This document shows, piece by piece, positions 25,870 through 34,500 of a stretch of 46,258 bases of DNA (its first letter is position 1; each line of letters starts with the position of its first letter). The DNA is from an uncultured Bacteroides sp. (GTDB lineage Bacteria; Bacteroidota; Bacteroidia; Bacteroidales; Bacteroidaceae), in contig NZ_CAJLKP010000051.1 in assembly GCF_905207245.1 (NCBI RefSeq), forward strand, positions 1-46,258. The letters are read 5' to 3'. A model generated the notes under the pieces. It had not been told where the DNA came from. It saw nothing but the letters and a program-made list of their open reading frames with translations, and searched no databases. The translations under genes were made by a program, and so were the position numbers.

Positions 25870-27210
25870 ATGAAGAAGAATTATTTATTGCTTTTGCTTC
25901 TGTTTTGTGCGTCTGTGGTTTCGGCGCAGAACTGGGAGCCTCTTTTCAATGGAAAGAATCTGAGCGGCTGGAAGAAACTGAATGGTAAGGCCGAATACAA
26001 AGTAGTGGATGGCGCTATTGTGGGTGTTTCAAAGATGAATACCCCTAATACCTTCCTGGCTACCAGGAAAACGTATGGTGACTTTATCCTGGAATTTGAT
26101 TTTAAGATAGACGATGGATTGAACTCTGGCGTACAAGTACGTAGTGAAAGCAAGAAAGACTATCGGAATGGCCGTGTACATGGCTATCAGTTTGAAATAG
26201 ACCCTTCAAAGCGTGCATGGTCTGGTGGTATCTATGATGAGGCCCGCCGTAACTGGCTGTATCCTTTGACACAGAATCCGTCTGCTAAAACAGCTTTCAA
26301 AAACAACGAGTGGAACAAGGCCCGTATTGAGGCTGTAGGTAATTCTATCGCTACCTGGATTAACGGAGTACCCTGTGCTAACATTTGGGACGATATGACT
26401 CCTGTCGGCTTTATTGCCCTGCAAGTGCATGCCATCGGTAATGCATCCGATGAAGGCAAGACTGTTAGCTGGAAAAACATCCGTATCTGTACTACTGACG
26501 TAGAACGTTACCAGACTGCCCGAAAAGCACCGGAAATAAATGTAATCACTAACACTATCTCTCCGAACGAAGCTAAAGAAGGTTGGGCTCTTCTTTGGGA
26601 TGGCAAGACTTCCGAGGGCTGGAGAGGAGCCCGGTTGAACTCTTTCCCTAAAAAGGGCTGGAAGATGGAAGACGGTATCCTGAAAGTAATGAAGAGCGGC
26701 GGTGCAGAGTCTGCCAATGGTGGTGATATCGTAACAACCAAAAAGTATAAGAACTTCATTCTGAAAGTAGATTTTAAGATTACCGAAGGTGCCAATAGCG
26801 GTGTGAAATACTTCGTTAGCCCGGATATGAACAAGGGAGCCGGTTCTGCTATCGGTTGCGAGTTCCAGATTCTTGATGATGACAAGCACCCGGATGCTAA
26901 GTTGGGCGTGAAAGGCAACCGTAAACTGGGTTCGCTTTACGATCTGATCCCTGCTCCGGCAGACAAACCTTTCAATAAGAAAGATTTCAATACGGCTATG
27001 ATTGTTGTGAAGGGCAATCATGTAGAGCATTGGCTGAACGGTGTGAAGCTCATTGAATACACACGCCAGAACGAAATGTGGGATGCACTGGTTGCTTATA
27101 GTAAGTACAGAGATTGGCCCAATTTCGGAAATCATGAGTCCGGAAATATCCTTTTGCAGGATCATGGAGATGAAGTTTGGTTTAAGAATATAAAGATCAA
27201 AGAATTGTAA
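25870..27210 (+). CDS. Tandem DUF1080 protein (3-keto-disaccharide hydrolase family)
   Basis: A 446-residue protein with a signal peptide ending at VVSAQ (residue 20). Two DUF1080 (PF06439) jelly-roll domains follow, about residues 22-205 and 236-446. Each begins with the family pattern of a W/L-FNGK or LWDGK turn plus Gly-Trp, then a VVDGAIVG or MEDGILKV strand, then DFILEFDFKI or NFILKVDFKI with NSGV after it. Family members act on glycosides that have been oxidised at C3, splitting them by elimination. Placed directly behind two Gfo/Idh/MocA oxidoreductases, the protein completes a plausible oxidise-then-cleave pathway. Single-domain DUF1080 proteins are common, so the duplication may mean two specificities or one catalytic and one binding copy. 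A terminator follows. Confidence 0.87.
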   Translation: MKKNYLLLLLLFCASVVSAQNWEPLFNGKNLSGWKKLNGKAEYKVVDGAIVGVSKMNTPNTFLATRKTYGDFILEFDFKIDDGLNSGVQVRSESKKDYRNGRVHGYQFEIDPSKRAWSGGIYDEARRNWLYPLTQNPSAKTAFKNNEWNKARIEAVGNSIATWINGVPCANIWDDMTPVGFIALQVHAIGNASDEGKTVSWKNIRICTTDVERYQTARKAPEINVITNTISPNEAKEGWALLWDGKTSEGWRGARLNSFPKKGWKMEDGILKVMKSGGAESANGGDIVTTKKYKNFILKVDFKITEGANSGVKYFVSPDMNKGAGSAIGCEFQILDDDKHPDAKLGVKGNRKLGSLYDLIPAPADKPFNKKDFNTAMIVVKGNHVEHWLNGVKLIEYTRQNEMWDALVAYSKYRDWPNFGNHESGNILLQDHGDEVWFKNIKIKEL

Positions 27211-27225
27211 TTATTATTATGTCTT

Positions 27226-27270
27226 CGAAAAGGGCAAGTTGCAGGTATTTGTAGCTTGCCTTTTCGTTTT
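27226..27270 (+). terminator. Rho-independent terminator after the DUF1080 gene
   Basis: CGAAAAGGGCAAG pairs with CTTGCCTTTTCG with one bulged G, and TTTT follows the stem. It lies 15 nt after the DUF1080 stop and 25 nt before the ApbE-like start, so the ApbE-like gene would depend on read-through or another promoter. Confidence 0.65.
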
Positions 27271-27294
27271 CTCAAAGAAACGCAAACTTAAGAA

Positions 27295-28140
27295 ATGCCG
27301 AATGTAATTCAACATCTTTACAAGTTCTCATCTGCTCATGGTGGGCTGCTTTATGCCTGGTTCCCGTCCATGCATACACGCATTGATATTGTGCTGTGCG
27401 GCAGGCAGGGCGAAGATGCGTTGATGTTTGTAGTCAATGCTGTTTATGAAATGTTATGTCGTCTGGAAAAGATGGCCAACTATTACGATGCGGACAGTGA
27501 ACTGGCCAGACTGAACCGTACTGCCGCTACATGCCCGCAACCGGTTAGCCGTGAACTTTATGATATGCTTACTTTCTGTGTAGATTGCCATACCCGGACC
27601 GGCGGATGCTTCGATGTTACTATCCATTCGGCTCATCACACCCCCGATACCATTCGTACTATTCAATTGTTGCCTCAGGAACGTACCCTTCTTTTCCTGC
27701 AGTCCGGAGTAACTATCAACCTTTCCGGTTTCCTGAAAGGCTATGCTTTGGAAAAAACGCGGCATTTGTTGCAACATTATGAAGTGGAAGATGCATTGGT
27801 TAATATGGGGAATAGCTCTGTATTGGCTTTAGGGCATCACCCTATGGCTGATGGGTGGAAGGTCGATTTCGGACAAGTAGCTGCCTCGTCACAGAAAGAG
27901 CACCCGGAACTGCTTCTTCACGATGAATGCCTCACAACTTCAGGCAACGATTCACATGAACGGAAACATATCATCAACCCTCGGAGTGGAAAGCTGGTAG
28001 AGGGGAAAAGAGAGGTAGCAGTCGTCACAGCAGATGGAGCTGTGGGCGAGGTGTTGTCTACCAGTTTATTTGTAGCTGACGCCCGTCAGCGAAGCATTTT
28101 GGAAGCGGAGTTCCATCCGCGTTTGATTCTTGACCTTTGA
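27295..28140 (+). CDS. Divergent ApbE-like FAD:protein FMN transferase, no signal peptide
   Basis: A 281-residue protein. ApbE hallmarks in order: FPSMHTRIDIVL near the start, DADSELARLN, GCFDVTIHS, INLSGFLKGYALEK (family norm: DLGGIAKGYAVD), ALVNMGNSSVLALG, TTSGNDS followed by HIINPRSG, and AVVTADGAVGEVLSTSLFV. The usual Asp of the metal-binding ADALAT segment reads Glu (GEVLST). The region between DVTI and INLSG is shortened and lacks the usual tryptophan/FG stretch. ApbE enzymes attach FMN to a Thr or Ser of periplasmic electron carriers. With no export signal and these changes it may be inactive or have a cytoplasmic job. It lies behind the oxidoreductase/DUF1080 cluster but a terminator intervenes. 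The call to the superfamily is firm, the activity is not. Confidence 0.75.
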   Translation: MPNVIQHLYKFSSAHGGLLYAWFPSMHTRIDIVLCGRQGEDALMFVVNAVYEMLCRLEKMANYYDADSELARLNRTAATCPQPVSRELYDMLTFCVDCHTRTGGCFDVTIHSAHHTPDTIRTIQLLPQERTLLFLQSGVTINLSGFLKGYALEKTRHLLQHYEVEDALVNMGNSSVLALGHHPMADGWKVDFGQVAASSQKEHPELLLHDECLTTSGNDSHERKHIINPRSGKLVEGKREVAVVTADGAVGEVLSTSLFVADARQRSILEAEFHPRLILDL

Positions 28141-28478
28141 TGTTCCTTCTACGAATATTATCCTTCCCTGATTCTCTATACCTCCCTGTCCATGGGGATA
28201 GCAGGTGAAAGAATATAGAAAAACACTCTTCTCTTGGCTTCACCATCTTCACTTGATAACAGGTATAGTGATTTTATTTTTGGCACATCGTAGTTACCTG
28301 AAACAAATAATGGCGTTTCTGTGAAGGGGTGAGCCCTGAATTCAGTTGGTTTTGCAGCCAGGATTCACAGATAGTTTCCTACGGATTAAGCACTTAACAG
28401 AGACGGTGGAGGCGATGAACTGTATTCTTCGTAATTGTTTATATATGAACTGTTTGTTCTTGAAGCTTTACGAATACG

Positions 28479-28496
28479 TTCCGAAAGCTTTCGGAA
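28479..28496. repeat. Perfect 18-bp palindrome
   Basis: TTCCGAAAGCTTTCGGAA is a perfect palindrome. A related copy of the AAGCTTT-ACGAATA type begins 22 bp earlier (AAGC at 28463 and at 28485). It could be an operator for a dimeric regulator. Confidence 0.5.
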
Positions 28497-28634
28497 TATC
28501 CCCAATATAAATAGGGAAATCTTTCTTCTTGTATACCTTAATTTATCATTTTATTTGGAATTGTACTTGTTGACTTCTTGTTGTAAATGAAAGATAAGGT
28601 CTAGTAAAAGGGATATACCTCTACGAAAATTTAG

Positions 28635-28676
28635 TATTGTGTCAGAAAAGGGAATTATTGTGTCACGATCGGTGAA
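28635..28676. promoter_or_regulatory. Direct repeats with 21-bp spacing, candidate AraC/HTCS site
   Basis: TATTGTGTCA occurs at 28635 and again at 28656, exactly 21 bp (two helical turns) apart. A weaker third unit (TAGGGTGT) starts at 28677. AraC-family proteins commonly bind direct half-sites at this spacing. The pair ends 70 bp upstream of the -7 box of the PUL B lead gene. Confidence 0.4.
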
Positions 28677-28745
28677 TAGGGTGTATTTGGCGCGATTATT
28701 CCATGCATTGGATGTATTCTTTTACCTGTTATATTACCAATTTTC

Positions 28746-28753
28746 TACTTTTG
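28746..28753 (+). promoter_or_regulatory. Candidate -7 box for PUL B lead gene
   Basis: TACTTTTG matches TAnnTTTG, 151 nt upstream of the ATG at 28905, which would leave a long leader containing the short frame at 28780. The -33 region is weak. Confidence 0.45.
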
Positions 28754-28779
28754 TTCCACCATAAAAACATGTAATTTAT

Positions 28780-28863
28780 ATGAAAACACATTTCATACTT
28801 TTCTTATTGGTTTTTATGCAGATGTCTTATATAAAAACCTTATTGCTTCCATATCAACAGTAG
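28780..28863 (+). CDS. Short signal-peptide-like reading frame (27 aa), remnant or leader
   Basis: ATG to TAG encodes MKTHFILFLLVFMQMSYIKT plus seven residues, a Lys followed by a hydrophobic core as in a signal peptide, then an abrupt stop. It lies downstream of the -7 box and 41 nt before the PUL B lead gene. It may be the decayed start of a lost secreted protein, a leader peptide, or chance. It has no recognisable homology and should be treated as tentative. Confidence 0.25.
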   Translation: MKTHFILFLLVFMQMSYIKTLLLPYQQ

Positions 28864-28904
28864 GTACTGAAATATAATGAATAACTAAGAAAAACATTTG
28901 AATT

Positions 28905-31382
28905 ATGAAACGACTGATGACGCTATTGTTAGGATTTGTTGCTCTCACTGCGTGCACTTCTCCGCAACCCGAACAGCATGTGAAAAACGAACTGCGTGCA
29001 CCTGCCTATCCGCTGGTCACCATTGACCCTTATACGAGCGCATGGGCTTTCCAGGATAACTTATATGATGGCTCGGTGAAACACTGGACCGGTAAGAATT
29101 TCCCTCTGATTGGCGTGGCCAAGGTGGATGGGCAAACTTATCGTTTCATGGGGACGGAAGAGCTTGAACTGAACACCATCGTTCCCAACTCCGAACAGGA
29201 AGACTGGGTGGGAAAATATACGGTGACACAACCGGTTGACGGCTGGCAGAATCTGAACTTTGATGATAGCCGTTGGAAAGAAGGTAAAGCTGCTTTCGGA
29301 ACCATGGAAAATGAGCATACTGCCAAGACGCAGTGGAGCGAGAAGTATATATGGGTGCGCCGGACTATGGACCTTCCTGAAGATATGACTGGTAAAAATG
29401 TATATCTGGACTACTCACACGATGATGATGTGATTATTTATATTAATGGTATCAAAGTGGTGGATACGGGAAATGCCTGCAAGAAGCATGCACAAGTGAA
29501 GCTTTCCGGTGAAGTAACTGCTTCATTGAAAAAGGGAAAGAATCTGATAGCTGCCTATTGCTACAATCGCGTAGGAAATGCATTGTTGGATTTTGGTCTG
29601 TTGGTTGAGCAGGAGAATTATCACTGCTTTGAACAGACTGCTGAACAGATTTCGGTAGATGTACAGGCCATGCAGACTTATTATGAGTTTGTTTGCGGAC
29701 CGGTTAATTTGAACTTAACCTTTACGGCTCCTTTATTTATGGATAACCTGGATTTGATGACACGTCCGGTCAATTATCTTTCTTATGAAGTATCTTCCAG
29801 AGATGGTAAGAAGCACCATGTGGAATTGTATTTTGAAGCCTCTCCGCAGTGGGCGCTTGATATTGTTCATCAAAAATCTACGGCCGATAGTTTTGAAGAA
29901 GGTGATCTGCTTTTGGTGCGTACCGGAAGCCAGAATCAGGAAATCCTGAAAAAGAAGGGCGATGATGTCCGGATTGACTGGGGATATTTCTATCTGGCAG
30001 GTAAGAAGGATAACGCAACTTCCGGTATCGGTGATGGTAAAGCATTGCGCAGAAGTTTCCTGAATGGTAAACTGGAAGCTCCGGCCACCGATGGTTATGA
30101 CAAGCTGGCTCTGGTATGTTCATTGGGTGAAACAAAGAAGGCTGACGGATACCTGATGTTGGGATACGATGACATTTATTCCATCCAATATTTCGGTGAA
30201 AACCTGCGTCCTTATTGGAATCGTTCAGGGAAGGAGACGATTGCATCCCAGTTCCGGAAAGCTGACGGCGAATATCGGAAACTGATGAAGGATTGCGCCG
30301 CTTTTGATAAGAAACTGATGGAAGACGCTACCGCAGCAGGTGGCCGTAAATACGCTGAACTCTGTGCATTGGCTTATCGCCAGTCTATAGCTGCCCATAA
30401 ACTTGTGGAGGCTCCCAACGGTGAATTGCTGTTCCTTTCTAAGGAAAACTTCAGTAACGGTTCTATCGGAACGGTAGATATCACATATCCTTCGTCTCCC
30501 TTATTCCTGCTTTATAATCCGGAACTGGCCAAAGGCTTGCTCAACCACATCTTCTATTATAGTGAAAGTGGAAAATGGACCAAACCTTTTGCTGCCCATG
30601 ATATCGGTACTTATCCGCAGGGTAACGGACAGACTTATGGTGGCGATATGCCTGTGGAAGAAAGCGGTAATATGCTGATAGTGACTGCTGCCATTGCTGC
30701 CGTGGAAGGTAATGCGGATTATGCCAACCGTCACTGGAATACATTGACTACCTGGACCGATTATTTGGTAGAATATGGACTGGACCCGGAAAACCAGCTC
30801 TGCACCGATGACTTTGCAGGACATTTTGCCCACAATGCCAACCTTTCCATCAAGGCTATATTGGGTGTTGCTGCTTATGGTTATCTGGCTGATATGCTGG
30901 GAAAGGCTGAGGTTGTCGAAACCTATACAAATAAAGCAAAAGAGATGGCTGCACAATGGATGGAAATGGCGGATGATGGTGACCACTATCGCCTGACATT
31001 TGACAAGTCTGGCACGTGGAGCCAGAAGTACAATCTGGTATGGGATAAGCTGATGAACTGGCAGATTTTTCCTGAAAAGGTGGCTGAAACAGAATTAGCG
31101 TACTATCAGACTAAGCAAAACCGTTACGGTCTGCCGCTCGACAACCGTGAAACATATACTAAAACCGACTGGATTATGTGGACAGCCACCATGGCTAATG
31201 ATAGGACTACTTTCGAGAGTTTTATCGACCCGGTTTATAGCTTTATGAATGAGACAACCGATCGTATTCCGATGTCCGATTGGGTATTTACCGACAGTCC
31301 GAAGCAACGGGGCTTCCAAGCCCGTTCGGTGGTGGGTGGATATTTCATCAAGATGCTCGAAGAAAAACTGCATGCCAAATAG
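28905..31382 (+). CDS. DUF4964/DUF5127/DUF4965/DUF1793 glutaminase-A-like lipoprotein
   Basis: An 825-residue protein with lipobox LTAC (Cys17). DUF4964 starts at about residue 30 (ELRAPAYPLVTIDPYTSAWA). It is interrupted at about residues 95-235 by a GH2-type jelly-roll (DGWQNLNFDDSRWKEG, YIWVRRTMDLP, DDDVIIYINGIKV). DUF5127 follows, then the helical barrel of DUF4965/DUF1793 with AALAYRQSIAAHKL-like and FSNGSIGTVDITYPSSPLFL motifs, DIGTYPQGNGQTYG, and the C-terminal SQKYNLVWDKLMNWQIFP. Fungal relatives are called glutaminase A, but the barrel resembles glycosidase (alpha/alpha)6 folds and Bacteroides members sit in PULs. A glycosidase role on an acidic or arabinose-containing glycan is therefore more likely here than glutaminase. 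It precedes susC by 192 bp. Confidence 0.82.
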   Translation: MKRLMTLLLGFVALTACTSPQPEQHVKNELRAPAYPLVTIDPYTSAWAFQDNLYDGSVKHWTGKNFPLIGVAKVDGQTYRFMGTEELELNTIVPNSEQEDWVGKYTVTQPVDGWQNLNFDDSRWKEGKAAFGTMENEHTAKTQWSEKYIWVRRTMDLPEDMTGKNVYLDYSHDDDVIIYINGIKVVDTGNACKKHAQVKLSGEVTASLKKGKNLIAAYCYNRVGNALLDFGLLVEQENYHCFEQTAEQISVDVQAMQTYYEFVCGPVNLNLTFTAPLFMDNLDLMTRPVNYLSYEVSSRDGKKHHVELYFEASPQWALDIVHQKSTADSFEEGDLLLVRTGSQNQEILKKKGDDVRIDWGYFYLAGKKDNATSGIGDGKALRRSFLNGKLEAPATDGYDKLALVCSLGETKKADGYLMLGYDDIYSIQYFGENLRPYWNRSGKETIASQFRKADGEYRKLMKDCAAFDKKLMEDATAAGGRKYAELCALAYRQSIAAHKLVEAPNGELLFLSKENFSNGSIGTVDITYPSSPLFLLYNPELAKGLLNHIFYYSESGKWTKPFAAHDIGTYPQGNGQTYGGDMPVEESGNMLIVTAAIAAVEGNADYANRHWNTLTTWTDYLVEYGLDPENQLCTDDFAGHFAHNANLSIKAILGVAAYGYLADMLGKAEVVETYTNKAKEMAAQWMEMADDGDHYRLTFDKSGTWSQKYNLVWDKLMNWQIFPEKVAETELAYYQTKQNRYGLPLDNRETYTKTDWIMWTATMANDRTTFESFIDPVYSFMNETTDRIPMSDWVFTDSPKQRGFQARSVVGGYFIKMLEEKLHAK

Positions 31383-31574
31383 GTATGCAGTATCACCTCT
31401 CGCGGAAAAAGATAATTCGTTAATTTTAAATCTATTAATAAGCCTATGGTATAAATAAAAGTCAACTCTAATTTAATCTTATCTGCTTGCAGGGGATGTC
31501 TGCAAAGCATATTGTGAAAAATAAATGCGGAACAGCGTTTCCGTAAATTTCTAATCTAATATAACTATAAAAAC

Positions 31575-34500
31575 ATGTCTAGGAAAATCTTATTTTTAAT
31601 TTTATGTGTGTTCGCACTTACTGCACATTCCCAGAATGTCGCGATAAAGGGCTCCGTAACAGATGTGAACCAGGAACCTTTGTTAGGTGTGAATGTAATG
31701 GTAAAGGGAACCTCTACGGGAACTATTACCGATATTGACGGTAATTTCTCGATAAGTGGGCCGAAGGGAGCTACTTTGGTAATTTCCTATATAGGTATGG
31801 TGACTCAGGAAGTGACGTACAAAGGAGAACCGTTGAAGGTTGTGTTGAAGGATGATGCTCAGGCGCTGGAAGAAGTGGTGGTTGTAGGTTACGGTTCGAT
31901 GCGTAAGAAAGACCTTACGGGTTCTGTAGTACAAGTGCGCCCCGACAAGATTGCTAATGATAACCCCAAAACAGTACAAGACATCTTGCGTGGTACACCG
32001 GGTTTGACTGTAGGCTATGGTGAAGGTGATGCCGGTGCTAAAGGTGGTGGTTCAATGAAAATTCGTGGTCAGCGCTCGGTTTATACCGATGGCGGACACA
32101 ATGATCCGTTGCTCATTCTTGATGGAATGTTCTTTTATGGTGAGCTTTCTGAAATCAATCCGGATGACATCGCGCAGATTGACGTGTTGAAGGATGCTTC
32201 TGCTGCTGCTGTTTATGGTGCACGTGCTGCGAATGGTGTTGTCATCATCTCAACGAAAAAGGGTAAGCAAGGCAAGCCGACAATTAACTTTACAGCCAGT
32301 GTAGGATTGACTCAAAAGGCTGCTTATCGCGACAGATGGCAGACTCCGGGCGAGTATATGCAACATTTTGTAGACTGGAAAGAAAAGAATACATATGGTG
32401 TAAATGCAGAGACCGGTGAATATGCCGCTTATTCAAGACCGGGTAATGAATATACTTCAAAGCCGGGTTACTTCCGCAATCCTAACAACCTTGACGATGT
32501 GTCTTTGGAAGCATGGAGAGGTTATACTACTAATGATGAAGGAGAATCTGATTTGAGCATTTGGGCAAGACGTTTGGGTTTTAGACCTAATACAGCTTTG
32601 ATGGATAATCTTTTATCTGGTAAAGTAATGGACTGGCAGGATAAGGCATTCCGTTTGGGCTTCAATCAGGATTATAATGCCAGTATCAGTGGTGCTGGTG
32701 AGAAGATTGATTACTATATGTCATTGGGTTTCTTGCGTAATGAGGGCGCTTTTGTAGACGATACTTATCGTGCTATTCGTGCAAATTTTAAATTGAATGC
32801 AAAGGTAACAGATTGGTTTGAAATCGGTGCTAATATCAATTTCCAAGACCGTACGGATGGTGAAATCGGTATGAATAAAGGCGGTTTCATGGAGAACAGC
32901 CCTTATGCAGTGTTTAAGGATGATGAGGGTAATTATGTACAAGACCCCTTGATGTTCCAGTATGACCGCAATAACCTGACAAACTGGTATTACGAGAAAC
33001 AGTTCCTGGAATTGCAGAAAGGATATACTACATTCAATACAATTTTCAATGCGAAATTGAAATTGCCGTTCGGCATTACTTATACGTTCAATGCAGCTCC
33101 GCGCTTGCAGTATTTCCACGATCGTTATTTCATGTCTGCCCAACGGCCCAACTCTAATCCGAATGACCGTGGAGCAAACCGTGAGCAAGCTAAACGTTTC
33201 GATTGGTCTTTGAATAATACTATCACTTGGGATAAAACTTTTGCCGACAAGCATCATGTTATCGTGACTTTGGCCCAGGAAGCGGAAGAACTTCAATATT
33301 GGAAAGACCGTATCGAAGCTCGTAACATCTTACCGTCCGATGTACTTGGATTCCACAATACGCAAAACGGTGACAAGTCGGTTAGTAAGTTTGAAAGTAA
33401 CGACACACATCAGACTGCCGACGGTTTGATGGGACGTATATTCTACTCTTATGATGACCGCTATATGGCTACTTTCACTATGCGCCGTGATGGTTATTCT
33501 GCTTTCGGTTCTTCTAATCCTTACGCTTACTTCCCTTCTGGTGGTTTGGCTTGGACTTTCTCTAATGAAAAGTTCTTCCAGCCATATAATCATATCATGA
33601 GTACTGGTAAGTTACGTGTATCGTTCGGTAAGAATGGTAACCGTTCACTTGCTAATCCTTATGAAGCTCTTGCTAACCTCTATCCGGGTGGTGGAAAGAT
33701 GCAGGGGTATATTACATCTTCTGGTGATTTATACTTAATGCGCTACTTGATGGCTCAACGTATGGAGAATCCGAATTTGCAATGGGAAAAGACACAGTCT
33801 TGGAACTTTGCTTTGGATTTCGGTTTCTTGAATGACCGCATAACTGGTACGCTGGAATATTACCGCATGAGTACTAAAGATATGATTATGGGACAGCGCT
33901 TGCCTAACTTTACAGGTTTTGAGAGTATCACGACCAACTTAGGACAAGTTGATAACAATGGTTTTGAAATCGCTTTAAATACATTGAACATTGATAATAA
34001 GAATTTCCAATGGAGCACAACATTCAGCCTTTCATATAATAAGAATCGTATTAAACATCTATATGGTGATTATGAAGATATATTGGATGCTTCAGGCAAT
34101 GTGATTGGGAAAAAAGAAGCTGATTACGTGGGTAACGGTTGGTTTATTGACAGACCTATCAGTGCCATTTGGGATTATAAAGTAACCGGTATTTGGCAGA
34201 AAGATGAAGTGGATGAAGCAAAGAAATATGGTCAGGTTCCGGGTGATCCAAAGGTATGGAACAATCCGGCTAACGATGAGTATGATGCCGATGGAAATGT
34301 GACGAAGATTATTTATAATAATGATGACAAAGTATTCCAAGGACAGACTGCAGCTCCCGTAACCTGGGCATTACGTAATGACTTTACTTTGTGGAAAGAT
34401 TTGACGTTATCCATCAATATTTACTCTCGTATGGGTCATAAGAGTTTGGAAGGTATGTATCTGAACAATGATGATGATGGTGGTGGTATGACTTACCGTT

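Larger units (their letters stand above)
28141..28904. other. 764-bp intergenic leader upstream of PUL B
   Basis: No conserved gene is seen. It holds a perfect 18-bp palindrome (28479-28496), a 21-bp-spaced direct repeat (28635-28676), a second direct repeat ATGAACTGT at 28415 and 28445, a -7 box (28746-28753) and a short signal-peptide-like reading frame (28780-28863). The density of repeats suggests a regulatory region for the first PUL B gene. Confidence 0.5.

Noticed and set aside
26206..27165. Antisense 319-codon open frame
   Set aside because: It lies wholly opposite the clear DUF1080 gene, and its translation shows no signal peptide or family motif.
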